Part shown: one piece after another, positions 8,889-17,310 of the stretch
How positions within the stretch are numbered: position 1 is the first letter of the stretch
Layout: every line of letters begins with the position of its first letter
Source of the DNA: Cellulomonas sp. SG140
Lineage (GTDB): Bacteria; Actinomycetota; Actinomycetes; Actinomycetales; Cellulomonadaceae
Reading direction: 5' to 3'
DNA: 64,000 nt
Assembly (NCBI RefSeq): GCF_025770785.1
Contig: NZ_JANZLA010000003.1
Coordinates: 425,361-489,360 of the forward strand
Made by a program: the position numbers and the translations under genes
Notes under the pieces: model-generated
Told to the model about the DNA's origin: nothing
What the model saw: the letters and a program-made list of their open reading frames with translations, nothing else
Database searches by the model: none

Positions 8889-9398
8889 ATGGCCGACAGC
8901 AGACCTGCGGACGGGGCGACCGGGTCGCCTGCTGGCACCTCGTACGCCGAACGGCTGTGGCCGGGCCCGCTCGGGTGGCTGCTCGTCGTCGTGTTCGGCG
9001 TCCTGCTCGGCATCGCCCTCCTGCCGGTGAACGACACGTTGGCCCTGGTGGTGGCCGTGCTCGGGGTGGCGGGCGGCGTGCTGGTCGCCGTGCTGACCAC
9101 ACCGCGCGTCGAGGTGAGCCGAGGCATCCTGCGCGCCGGCGCGGCGCGGATCCCGGCCCGTCTGGTCGGCCCGGCGGCGGCGCTGGAGGGCGAGGCGCTG
9201 CGCACGGAGCTCGGCCCGGCGCTGGACGCCCGGGCGTACCTCTGCCTGCGGGGCTGGGTGCACCGGGCCGTGCGGATCGAGCTGCACGACCCGCAGGACC
9301 CCACCCCGTACTGGGTGGTCAGCACGCGCCGACCCGACCGGTTGGTCGCCGCGCTCGAGGCGGCAGGCGCTCGTACGTCCACGCCGACCGGGGCGTGA
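8889..9398 (+). CDS. DUF3093 family membrane protein
   Basis: A 169-aa protein with two closely spaced membrane helices (about 30-72) followed by a soluble domain containing the family signatures ALDARAYLCLRGWVHRAV and YWVVSTRRPDRL. Function is unknown. It starts at ATG 8889, 45 bp from the divergent dut start, and ends at a hairpin shared with the convergent DUF4193 gene. This is the position of Rv2698. Confidence 0.85.
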   Translation: MADSRPADGATGSPAGTSYAERLWPGPLGWLLVVVFGVLLGIALLPVNDTLALVVAVLGVAGGVLVAVLTTPRVEVSRGILRAGAARIPARLVGPAAALEGEALRTELGPALDARAYLCLRGWVHRAVRIELHDPQDPTPYWVVSTRRPDRLVAALEAAGARTSTPTGA

Positions 9399-9412
9399 GT
9401 CCCTGGGCACGA

Positions 9413-9443
9413 CGACGGCCGGCCCCGGGGGGACCGGCCGTCG
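9413..9443. terminator. Hairpin between convergent DUF3093 and DUF4193 genes
   Basis: A perfect 10-bp stem (CGACGGCCGG at 9413-9422 with its complement at 9434-9443) around an 11-nt G/C loop. It sits 14 bp after the DUF3093 stop and 28 bp past the DUF4193 stop, so it can serve both strands. There is no U-rich tail, as is common for hairpin terminators in high-GC actinobacteria. Confidence 0.55.
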
Positions 9444-9471
9444 GTGGAACGGGTACGCGCTGCGGGACAGC

Positions 9472-9771
9472 TCAGGCGGCGCACTCCGAGCAGACGGGCT
9501 GGCCGTCGCGCTCGTAGGCGAGCTGGCTGCGGTGGTGCACCAGGAAGCAGCGGGAGCAGGTGAACTCGTCGGCCTGCCGAGGCAGCACGCGCACCGACAG
9601 CTCCTCGCCGGACAGGTCGGCGCCGGGCAGCTCGAAGCCTTCGGCTGCTTCGGTCTCGTCCTCGTCGACCACGCCCGAGTTCTTGTCCGAGCGCCGGGCC
9701 TGGAGCTCCTGCAGCGAGTCCTCGCTGAGGTCCTCCTCCGTCTTGCGCGGCGCGTCGTAGTCGGTCGCCAT
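9472..9771 (-). CDS. DUF4193 family protein
   Basis: A 99-aa protein with an acidic N-terminal half (residues 1-60 rich in Glu and Asp, beginning MATDYDAPRKTEEDLSED) and a C-terminal zinc-ribbon-like segment CSRCFLVHHRSQL...CSEC in which four cysteines can bind a metal. This is the DUF4193 pattern; function is unknown. It stands alone on the minus strand, in the position of Rv2699c. Confidence 0.88.
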   Translation of the reverse strand: MATDYDAPRKTEEDLSEDSLQELQARRSDKNSGVVDEDETEAAEGFELPGADLSGEELSVRVLPRQADEFTCSRCFLVHHRSQLAYERDGQPVCSECAA

Positions 9772-9926
9772 GGGGGCTCACATTCCGTGGACTGGTCTGG
9801 GGTACGGGTGCTCAATGCTCAGCGGGCGCGGTTTGTTCCCCGCGCGGAGGGGATTGTGCACCACATCCCGAGGGGATGCGAACGCGGCGCGACCAGGTCT
9901 CGCCGAGCACCTCGTCGAGCGTGACG

Positions 9927-10784
9927 TCACTCGTCCGAGTCGGCGCCCAGCGCCTCGAGGAGAGCCACCACCTCGGCGACGAGGACGGGCGCCCCGGCCA
10001 CCGTCATCTCGGCGTCCGCGGGGCGACCGCGGAGCCCCGTCACGACGGCTCCGGCCTCCTCCGCGATCAGGGAGGCCGCCGCCATGTCCCACGGCTGCAG
10101 ACCCCGTTCGTAGTGCAGGTCGAGGGTGCCCGCCGCCACCGAGCAGAGGTCGAGCGCGGCCGACCCGATGCGGCGGATGTCCCGCACGCGCGGCAGGAGG
10201 TCGGCCACCACGCGGGCCTGTGCGCGTCGGCGCTGCGCGACGTAGCCGAAACCCGTGCTGAGCAGGGCGTCCGGCAGCGCGGGTGCGGGCGGCACGTGCA
10301 GCGGTCGGCCGTCGAGCCACGCACCGGAACCGCGTCCCGCGGTGTACGTGATCCCGATCGTCGGGGCGTGGACGCAGCCCGCCAGCACCGTCCACGTGTG
10401 CGGCGACGGCGCCACGGCGGGGTCGGGAGACGTGACCGCCGCGACGGAGACGGAGTACGACGGCAGGCCGTACAGGTAGTTCACCGTCCCGTCGATCGGG
10501 TCCACGACCCAGGTGATGCCCGTGCTGCCCGGCTCGAAGCCGCCCTCCTCGCCGAGCACCGCGTCCCCGGGCCGCAGCTCCGCGAGCCTGCGCCGCAGCA
10601 GCGCCTCGGAGGCGAGGTCCATGGCGGTCACCACGTCCTGCGGGCTCGACTTGGTCGCGGCGACCGTGACCCGGTCCGGGCGTCCGTCGCCGACCAGCGC
10701 TCCCGCCTCCCGCGCCACCGCCTCGGCGACGGAGCGGAGCTCTGCGACGACGTCGGGGTCCGTCGGGGTGCGGTGCTGGCTCAC
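9927..10784 (-). CDS. Inositol monophosphatase family protein (SuhB-like)
   Basis: A Mg-dependent, Li-sensitive-type phosphatase of 285 aa. The metal ligands are visible: GEEGG (E79, E80), DPIDGT (95-100) and WDMAAASLIAEEAG near the C-terminus. In actinobacteria the likely substrate is inositol-1-phosphate for phosphatidylinositol or mycothiol, but NADP and fructose bisphosphate phosphatases share these motifs. The GTG at 10784 is chosen because it is the first start with the family N-terminus; the GGAGG before it is unusually close (1 nt), so the true start could differ. Its order next to DUF4193 recalls Rv2701c. Confidence 0.88.
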   Translation of the reverse strand: MSQHRTPTDPDVVAELRSVAEAVAREAGALVGDGRPDRVTVAATKSSPQDVVTAMDLASEALLRRRLAELRPGDAVLGEEGGFEPGSTGITWVVDPIDGTVNYLYGLPSYSVSVAAVTSPDPAVAPSPHTWTVLAGCVHAPTIGITYTAGRGSGAWLDGRPLHVPPAPALPDALLSTGFGYVAQRRRAQARVVADLLPRVRDIRRIGSAALDLCSVAAGTLDLHYERGLQPWDMAAASLIAEEAGAVVTGLRGRPADAEMTVAGAPVLVAEVVALLEALGADSDE

Positions 10785-10883
10785 ACCTCCATCCTGCCGC
10801 AGGGCTCGCGGCTCACCGGCCGAGGTGCGCCGCGCTGGGCCGGATGGGTGGCAACCTGGGCGCCGGAAGGGAGGCGAGAGGCC

Positions 10884-11960
10884 ATGGGCGAGCTCGAGCT
10901 GGTGGGACTGCACGAGGACGGGGAGCACCTGGTGCTGTCCGGCCCCGACGGACAGCGGTTCCGGTTGCGCATCGACGAGCCGCTGCGGGCTGCCGTCCGC
11001 CGGGACCGTCCGCAGCTGGAACAGCTGCGCTCGGAGCGCGCGGGCACTCTCAGCCCCCGGGAGATCCAGGCGCGGATCCGGGCGGGTGCAACGGCGCAGG
11101 AGGTCGCGGACTCCGCGGGCCTGCCCGTCGAGGCCGTGCGTCGCTACGACGGTCCGGTGCTCGCCGAGCGGGAGTACATCGCCGAGCAGGCGCGGTCGGC
11201 GCACGTCGGGCACGAGAACGGCTCCCCCGCGCTGGGCGACCTGGTGACCGACCGTCTGGCCGCCCGCGGGGTCGACGTCAGCACGCTGGGCTGGGACGCG
11301 GCCCGTGACGGCTCATCGCCCTGGACGGTGCTGGCGCACTTCGTCGTCGGGGGTGAGCCGCGTGAGGCCAGGTGGAGTTTCGACGCCGCCTCGCACGCCC
11401 TCGTCGCGCTCGACGACGAGGCACGGTGGCTGTCCGAGACCGAGCTCGACGAGCCCGTGGGACGGCGCCACCTGGCGGCGGTGCGCGACGTCGTCTTCGA
11501 CTTCCGCTCGGATCCGGCACCGCTCGACAGCGAGGACGACGAGCCGGTCGCGGACCCGGTCGAACGGACGGCCGCCCTGCTGGACGACCTGCGCAGCCGC
11601 CGGGGCGTCCGTCAGGGCCTGGACGTCGAGGACGACGAGGACGACGGAGAGCGGTTCGAGGGATTCGGACCGCAGCGGGCGTTCGACCTCGGCACGTTCG
11701 AGCAGCAGGTGCCCGGCGCGCACCCCGTCGACGCCGACCCCGTCGCCGAGGCCCGGGTGCTGTCGGTGGCGCACCTGCACGCGGCCGGCCCCGGCGAGAC
11801 CGAGGACGCGGCCGGCGAGACACCGCCGGTCGCGACGGTGCCCGCCCCTGCAGGGCCGCCCGACGAGCCGGCACCCGCGGCGGACCGTCCGCGCAGCCGG
11901 CGGGGCCGGGCCAAGGTGCCGAGCTGGGACGAGATCGTCTTCGGCGCCAAGCCCGAGTGA
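10884..11960 (+). CDS. sepH: Septation protein SepH
   Basis: An actinobacterial cell-division protein that stimulates FtsZ assembly. 358 aa: an N-terminal DUF3071 domain (1-170) with a helix-turn-helix-like stretch (about 57-100) that in Streptomyces contacts FtsZ, an acidic disordered middle (about 195-330), and the conserved C-terminal VPSWDEIVFG (345-354). The start is ATG at 10884 after GGAGGCGAG. It is divergent from the inositol phosphatase gene and converges with tdk, 10 bp away. The C-terminal motif makes this call secure. Confidence 0.95.
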   Translation: MGELELVGLHEDGEHLVLSGPDGQRFRLRIDEPLRAAVRRDRPQLEQLRSERAGTLSPREIQARIRAGATAQEVADSAGLPVEAVRRYDGPVLAEREYIAEQARSAHVGHENGSPALGDLVTDRLAARGVDVSTLGWDAARDGSSPWTVLAHFVVGGEPREARWSFDAASHALVALDDEARWLSETELDEPVGRRHLAAVRDVVFDFRSDPAPLDSEDDEPVADPVERTAALLDDLRSRRGVRQGLDVEDDEDDGERFEGFGPQRAFDLGTFEQQVPGAHPVDADPVAEARVLSVAHLHAAGPGETEDAAGETPPVATVPAPAGPPDEPAPAADRPRSRRGRAKVPSWDEIVFGAKPE

Positions 11961-11970
11961 ACCGCCGCGC

Positions 11971-12636
11971 TCAGGCCTCGGCGGGCTGGCCGGTGGTGGC
12001 CGTCAGCAAGGTCTGAGCGGTCGGGGCGGCGGCACGTGCGGTCGCCGCCGTCATCCGGCGCATGTGGTGCCGACGACAGAGCACCTCGTAGGCGACCTCG
12101 GCGGTGCCCGCGACGTCGCCGACGACCACCTGCTCCCCCTCGACCACCATCACACCGTCCACCGTGCGGGCGTTGTGCGTGGCGCGCTGCCCGCACCAGC
12201 ACAGGGCACGTACCTGCAGCACCTCGACGCGATCGGCGAGCTCGACGAGCCGCGCCGACCCCGGGAACAGCCGGGCACGGAAGTCGGTGCTGATCCCGAA
12301 CGCGAACACGTCGACCGCCAGCTCGTCGACGACCCGTGCCAGCTGGTCCACCTGCGCGGCGGTATAGAACTGCGCCTCGTCCGCGATCAGGTAGTCCACC
12401 GGGCGGCCGTGCGTGCGGCGGTGCACCACCTCCGCCCAGAAGTCGGTGTCGTCGTCGACCTCGTTCGCGCGCCGTGCCAGGCCGAGGCGCGAGGAGATGG
12501 TCGCGGTGCCCGCGCGGTCGTGCCGGGTGAACAGCACACCGTCGCGCCCGCGTGCGGCGTGGTTGTGGTGCATCTGCAGCGCCAGCGTCGACTTCCCGCA
12601 GTCCATGGTGCCGGAGAAGAACACCAGCTCGGCCAT
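11971..12636 (-). CDS. tdk: Thymidine kinase
   Basis: Phosphorylates thymidine to dTMP in the salvage pathway. A 221-aa type II TK with the P-loop GTMDCGKST (9-17), DEAQF (86-90, catalytic E87) and a structural zinc site made of C146, C148, C187 and H190. The C-terminal 25 residues are Ala/Thr-rich and vary among relatives. The ATG at 12636 follows GAGGGAG. It is 22 bp downstream of the phosphodiesterase gene and probably shares its transcript. Confidence 0.96.
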   Translation of the reverse strand: MAELVFFSGTMDCGKSTLALQMHHNHAARGRDGVLFTRHDRAGTATISSRLGLARRANEVDDDTDFWAEVVHRRTHGRPVDYLIADEAQFYTAAQVDQLARVVDELAVDVFAFGISTDFRARLFPGSARLVELADRVEVLQVRALCWCGQRATHNARTVDGVMVVEGEQVVVGDVAGTAEVAYEVLCRRHHMRRMTAATARAAAPTAQTLLTATTGQPAEA

Positions 12637-12658
12637 CCGCGTCTCCCTCGAAGCTCTC

Positions 12659-13840
12659 TCACACCTGCGTGACGAGGCAGGGCACCAGCATCTCCTGCCG
12701 GGTCAGCGACCCGTGCACCCCGACCAGGCCCAGCGACGCGGGCGTCTGCGTGCGGGAGTCCACCACCGTGACCCGTCCGGTGGTGGCGACGACGACGTCG
12801 CCGATCACCGGCCGCACGCGGTCCGCCACGATCCCGAACCACCCCGTGGCGACGGCCTCCTCGCGGGTCCGCACGACGGCCCCGTCTCCCAGCACGTCCT
12901 GCCAGCGCCGGACCACGTCGGCGGCCTCGGCGGCCGGGTCGAGGTGGAGGTGCAACGCGCGCGGCTCCCCCGCCACGAGCGCGACGCCCTCGGCGAGGGC
13001 CGGTGTGCGCGCGACGTCCCAGCGGAGCGACGGGTCGACGTCCACCATGCCGTGGTCGGCGGTGACCAGGAGCAGCGTGCCCGACGGCAGCAGCCGAGCG
13101 AGGCGGGCGAGCTGGGCGTCGAGGGCCTCGAGCGCGTCTCCCCACTCCCACGAGTCACAGCCCGCGTGGTGGCCGACCTTGTCGACGTCGCCCCAGTAGA
13201 GGTAGGCCACCCCGGGCCGGCGCAGCTCACGGGCGGCCACGTCGACGCGCTGGTCGAGCGACTCGGCGGGCCGGTACGCCGCACCGGAGAGCGCCGCCCG
13301 GGTGAGCCCCGACCCCTGGAAGCGCGCCGGCCCGACGCTGAGCACCCGCACGCCGACGTCCGCCAGCCTGCCCAGCACGCTGCGCTCCGGCTGCCACGTC
13401 TCCGCGGGGGGCAGGTCCGTCCACGAGACGAGGTTCCCCAGCAGACCCGTCGCCGGGTCGCGGACGGTGTAGCCCAGCATCGCGGTACGACCCGGCGGCA
13501 GTCCGGTGCCGAAGGTCCCCATGGCGGTGGCGGTCGTCGACGGGAACGTGGTCGTCAGGGGCGCCGAACCGACGAGGAGCGACCGCAGGAACGGCGCGTG
13601 GCCCGACCGCTGCGAGAGGTTGGTGTGGCCGAGGCCGTCCACCAGCACGACGCACACCCGCTCGGCCGCCGGCAGGCCGAGCAGCGCGCGGGCGGCGTCG
13701 GCGCCGGGCAGGTCGACGCCGAGGGCACCGGCCACGGCGGGGAGCACCTGTCCGAGCGACCGTCCGAGCAGGTCCGGCTCGATCAGCTCGTCGTCGGCGC
13801 CAGGTGCGGGAGTGCGGCCACCACCGACGAGGTGCGTCAC
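12659..13840 (-). CDS. Alkaline phosphatase-superfamily nucleotide pyrophosphatase/phosphodiesterase
   Basis: A 393-aa protein of the nucleotide pyrophosphatase/phosphodiesterase branch. Metal and nucleophile motifs are in order: VVLVDGLG, TTTFPSTTATAMGTFGTG (nucleophilic Thr), DVDKVGHHAG and VTADHGMVD. No signal peptide or lipobox is visible, so it is predicted to be cytosolic or loosely membrane-associated. The GTG at 13840 overlaps the stop of the DUF5998 gene (GTGA). Substrate is unknown; relatives cleave nucleotide-like phosphodiesters. Confidence 0.88.
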   Translation of the reverse strand: MTHLVGGGRTPAPGADDELIEPDLLGRSLGQVLPAVAGALGVDLPGADAARALLGLPAAERVCVVLVDGLGHTNLSQRSGHAPFLRSLLVGSAPLTTTFPSTTATAMGTFGTGLPPGRTAMLGYTVRDPATGLLGNLVSWTDLPPAETWQPERSVLGRLADVGVRVLSVGPARFQGSGLTRAALSGAAYRPAESLDQRVDVAARELRRPGVAYLYWGDVDKVGHHAGCDSWEWGDALEALDAQLARLARLLPSGTLLLVTADHGMVDVDPSLRWDVARTPALAEGVALVAGEPRALHLHLDPAAEAADVVRRWQDVLGDGAVVRTREEAVATGWFGIVADRVRPVIGDVVVATTGRVTVVDSRTQTPASLGLVGVHGSLTRQEMLVPCLVTQV

Positions 13841-14421
13841 CGCGTCGCCGCGGTGGCCGCGGACAGCCTGCGGGCGAACGTCTGAGCCGCACGCACGGCC
13901 TCGGCACCGTCCGCGACCGAGCTCACCCGGAGCACGACGTCGTCCGGGGCCAGGGTGCCGGTCAGGCCGTGGTCGGCCTCGCACTCCGGGTCCCCGCAGG
14001 TGGCCGGCTCGAGGTCCACGCGGGACACGGCGCCCCACCCGATCACCATCGTCAGCTCCAGCGCACCGTGGCCCTGGCGGTGCCGCTGCGGGTCGTCGAC
14101 CACGTGGGTGAGCGCCACCGACCGGAGCTCCCGCAGCGGCACGGCCTCGGTGGTGGCCGATGCCGAGGCCGACGGGTGCTCGGCGTCCGGCGCGTGGTCG
14201 TCCACGTGGGCGACCACGAGGCGCGTCGGTGTGAGCACCAGGACGGTCACGTGACGGCGGACCTCCGCGTCGTCGAACGTGGTCTCGGGGTGCACGAGGT
14301 GCGCCTCGACCGGCTCGCCCGCCAGCGCGACGTCGAGCACGTCGGCCACCAGCTCGGGGTAGTACCCCGCGCGGTGCAGGTCGCGGTGCAGGTCCTTGTC
14401 CAGGGGTGTCACGGCAGGCAC
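13837..14421 (-). CDS. DUF5998 family protein
   Basis: A soluble 194-aa protein. The beginning (MPAVTPLDKDLHRDLHRAGY) and the segments HPETTFDD, TRLVVAHVDDH, TMVIGWGAVSRVDLEPA and CGDPECEADHG fit an actinobacterial family of unknown function. The clustered CGDPEC and His could bind a metal. GTG at 14421 is preceded by GGGAGG. It is translationally coupled to the downstream phosphodiesterase gene by a 4-bp overlap. Confidence 0.8.
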   Translation of the reverse strand: MPAVTPLDKDLHRDLHRAGYYPELVADVLDVALAGEPVEAHLVHPETTFDDAEVRRHVTVLVLTPTRLVVAHVDDHAPDAEHPSASASATTEAVPLRELRSVALTHVVDDPQRHRQGHGALELTMVIGWGAVSRVDLEPATCGDPECEADHGLTGTLAPDDVVLRVSSVADGAEAVRAAQTFARRLSAATAATR

Positions 14422-14458
14422 CGGACCATCCTCCCACCCCGCCGGGCGGCGCTGCAGG

Positions 14459-17191
14459 TCACGTGCGCGGCAGGCGGCGGGTGGCGTCCGAGCGGTCGGC
14501 GTGCGCGAGGGTCGCGGCCGCCGCGAGCACCACCGCACCGTGCTCGGCGACCACGACCGGGTTCAGCTCGAGGCGACGCAGCTCCGGGAGCCCGTCCGCG
14601 AGCACCGAGACGCGCGCGACCACGTCCTCCAGCGCCACGACGTCGAGGGCGGGCAGCCCGCGGTAGCCGAAGAGCCGCGGTGCGGTGCGAGGCGTCCGCA
14701 CCAGCTGGCCGACGTCGACGTCCGTCAGCGGCGGCACGCCGTACGCGGTGTCCCCCAGCAGGTCCGTGGCGTCGCCGGCGAGCCCGAAGCTGATCACGGG
14801 ACCGAACAGGGGGTCCTCCGCCGAGCGGATCACGCACGCGGAGCCGTGCGGCGCCATCGACTGGACCTCCAGGGGGTGGCCCGCGGGCGGCGGTCCGAGC
14901 GAGGCCGCCAGCTCGAGCACCTCGGCCACGTCGGCCCGCAGCTCGGCCTCGTCGCCCACGTCGAGCCGCACCCCGCCCAGGTCGGCACGGTGCCGCAGGG
15001 CCGGGACGGTCGTCTTGACCGCGACCGGCCACCCGAGCTCGTCCGCCGCGGCCACGGCGGAGTCCGCGTCGTGGACCCCGATGGTCCGCTGCACACCGAT
15101 ACCGGCGCAGGCGAGCAGCTGTGCGGTCCGGTCCGGCTCGAGCCGCACCTCTGGTCCCGCGTCGGCGGGCAGCCACTCGTCGACGAGGCGGCGCGCGGCG
15201 CGCAGGTCGAAGCCCTCGGGGTGCAACGGGGCACCGCGGTCCGCTGCGCGCCACCGGGCGTAGCGAGCGGCGTGGCCCAGCGCCAGCACCGCGTCGGCCG
15301 GCGTGGCGTACGCCGGCACCGTGCGGGGCTCGCCGTCGGGACCGGGCGCCGTCAGCTCGTCGGTCACGCCGTGCAGACCGCCCATCACCGCCACCGTCGG
15401 ACGTCCCGTGCGCACCGCTGCCTCGGCGACGGCCCGCGCCACCGTCGGGTCGAGCTCCCCGACCACGGGGATCCGCACGGCGATCACGGCGTCGAGGTCC
15501 GGCTCGTCGTACAGCTCGTGCACCGCCTGCTCGAGCACCTCCGGTGCCGCGTCCTCCGGGACGAGGGACACGTGCCGGCCGATCCGGAGCCCGTGCGTCG
15601 CGGCGAGCTCGGCGACCAGCGTCGCCGCCGACGCGGAGCTGGCCAGGATGCCGGTGCGGCGTCCCGAGGGCAGCGGCTGGTGCGCCACCAGCTGCAGCAC
15701 GTCGAACATCTGGTGGGTGTTGTCCACCCGGATCACCCCGGACTGGCGCATCACCTGGCTGAGCACCCGCGCCGGCGCCTGGGTGGCCCGCACGGCGTGG
15801 CCGGGCGGCACCACCTGTCCGGAGCGGCCCGCCGTCATCACGACGACCGGCTTCACCGCCGCGAGCCGGCGCGCGACCCGGGAGAACTTGCGCGGGTTGC
15901 CGACCGACTCCATGTGCAGGCCCACGGCGACGGTCTGCTCGTCCTCGGCCCAGAACTGCATGAGGTCGTTGCCGGACACGTCCGCGCGGTGGCCGGCAGA
16001 GACGAACTGCGACAGGCCGAGGTTGCGGTGCTCGAGCGCCGACAGGAGGGCGACCGAGAACGGTGCCGACTGGCAGAACAGCCCGATCCCACCGGGCACG
16101 GGCACGCTGCGCGCCAGGGACACGTCCAGCGTGCCGTCCGGGCCCGTGGCGAGCACCCCGTACGACGCCGGGCCGACCATCCGCATGCCCGCACCGTGCG
16201 CGGTCCGCAGCAGCCGACGCTGCCGCTCCAGGCCCGCGGCCCCGTCCTCGGCGAATCCTGAGGACAGCAGCACGACCGCTCGCACCGACAGCCGGGACAG
16301 CGCCCGGACCACCGGTTCGGCCCGTTCCCCCGCCACGGCGACCGCCGCGAGGTCCACCGGACCCGGTACCGACTCGAGGTCCGGCCACCAGGTGGCACCG
16401 GTGCCGGCGAGCGACTCCGGGGGGACACCGGTGGCGTGGACGACGACCGCCCCGCTGGTCGCCGCCGCGGCCAGCCCGGCGAGCACGCGCGTGACCATGC
16501 CGACGTGCAGGGGCCGCGGGTCGTCGGTCCCGGGTCCGACGACGACGACGGACCTCGACTCGAGCAGCGCGCGCATCGACCGCGCCTCGGCCCGGTGCTC
16601 ACGGTCGGCCATCACCTCCTGCGAGCGGTCGGTCGGGTCGATGCCGAACGACACGGCGACGACACCGTCCTCGGTCCGTTGCCGCACCTCGTAGCCGGCC
16701 TCCCGGAACACCGAGATCATCCGGCCGTTCTGCGGCAGGACCTCGGCGACGAACCGGCGCACCCCGCGCTCTCTCGCCGCCGCGGCGAGGTGCTCGAGCA
16801 GCACGGACGCCAGGCCGAGGCCCTGCCGGGCGTCCGCGATGTTGAACGCGACCTCGGCGGTGTCCGGGTCGATCCGGTCGTACCGCGCGACGCCGATGAT
16901 CCGCTCCTCGCCGGCCGACCCCGCCAGGGCGACCAGGGCCACCCGGTCGCGATGGTCCACGGTGACCAGCCGCTCGAGGTCGCGGTCGGACAGGCGGCCG
17001 AGCGGCGCGAAGAACCGCAGGTAGGTGGAGCGCTCCGACTGGCCGACGTGGAAGGCCTGGAGCGCGTCCGCGTCCTGCGGACGGATGGGGCGCACCCGCG
17101 CCGTCGAGCCGTCGTGCAGCACCACGTCCGCCTCCCAGGCGGCGGGGTAGCCCGCCGGGCCGTCGGCGGCCGTGGCGTCGGGGTACGACAT
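14459..17191 (-). CDS. Pat-like protein lysine acetyltransferase, GNAT fused to NDP-forming acyl-CoA synthetase
   Basis: A 910-aa protein. Residues 20-190 are a GNAT domain with the acetyl-CoA pocket RQGLGLA (122-128). The rest resembles ADP-forming acyl-CoA synthetase: a CoA-binding Rossmann part (about 205-330), a succinyl-CoA-ligase-like part (about 335-660) and an ATP-grasp part (about 680-905). Relatives acetylate and shut off acetyl-CoA synthetase. The N-terminal GNAT is the type II order known from Streptomyces PatA, opposite to Salmonella Pat. The segment that carries the phospho-His in working synthetases (usually SHTGSLAG) is degenerate here, reading GHAVRAT, so the large domain is more likely sensory than catalytic. 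ATG 17191 has a -10-like TAGCCT 6 nt upstream. Confidence 0.85.
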   Translation of the reverse strand: MSYPDATAADGPAGYPAAWEADVVLHDGSTARVRPIRPQDADALQAFHVGQSERSTYLRFFAPLGRLSDRDLERLVTVDHRDRVALVALAGSAGEERIIGVARYDRIDPDTAEVAFNIADARQGLGLASVLLEHLAAAARERGVRRFVAEVLPQNGRMISVFREAGYEVRQRTEDGVVAVSFGIDPTDRSQEVMADREHRAEARSMRALLESRSVVVVGPGTDDPRPLHVGMVTRVLAGLAAAATSGAVVVHATGVPPESLAGTGATWWPDLESVPGPVDLAAVAVAGERAEPVVRALSRLSVRAVVLLSSGFAEDGAAGLERQRRLLRTAHGAGMRMVGPASYGVLATGPDGTLDVSLARSVPVPGGIGLFCQSAPFSVALLSALEHRNLGLSQFVSAGHRADVSGNDLMQFWAEDEQTVAVGLHMESVGNPRKFSRVARRLAAVKPVVVMTAGRSGQVVPPGHAVRATQAPARVLSQVMRQSGVIRVDNTHQMFDVLQLVAHQPLPSGRRTGILASSASAATLVAELAATHGLRIGRHVSLVPEDAAPEVLEQAVHELYDEPDLDAVIAVRIPVVGELDPTVARAVAEAAVRTGRPTVAVMGGLHGVTDELTAPGPDGEPRTVPAYATPADAVLALGHAARYARWRAADRGAPLHPEGFDLRAARRLVDEWLPADAGPEVRLEPDRTAQLLACAGIGVQRTIGVHDADSAVAAADELGWPVAVKTTVPALRHRADLGGVRLDVGDEAELRADVAEVLELAASLGPPPAGHPLEVQSMAPHGSACVIRSAEDPLFGPVISFGLAGDATDLLGDTAYGVPPLTDVDVGQLVRTPRTAPRLFGYRGLPALDVVALEDVVARVSVLADGLPELRRLELNPVVVAEHGAVVLAAAATLAHADRSDATRRLPRT

Positions 17192-17197
17192 GGTCCG

Positions 17198-17203
17198 AGG
17201 CTA
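17198..17203 (-). promoter_or_regulatory. -10-like TAGCCT ahead of the Pat-like gene
   Basis: TAGCCT on the minus strand lies 6 nt before the ATG at 17191, with no ribosome binding site, which suggests a leaderless transcript. No convincing -35 is seen. The rest of the 119-bp spacer holds the parC ribosome binding site (AGGAG near 17296-17300). Confidence 0.45.
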
Positions 17204-17310
17204 TCGGGCCACCCTCACGACGAGCCGGTGCGGGCGTGCCGTGCGGGTGCGACGCCGGTCGGCGGCGACAATGGTCGCGATCCACCCCCTCTGACAGGAG
17301 TCCCGCCCGC

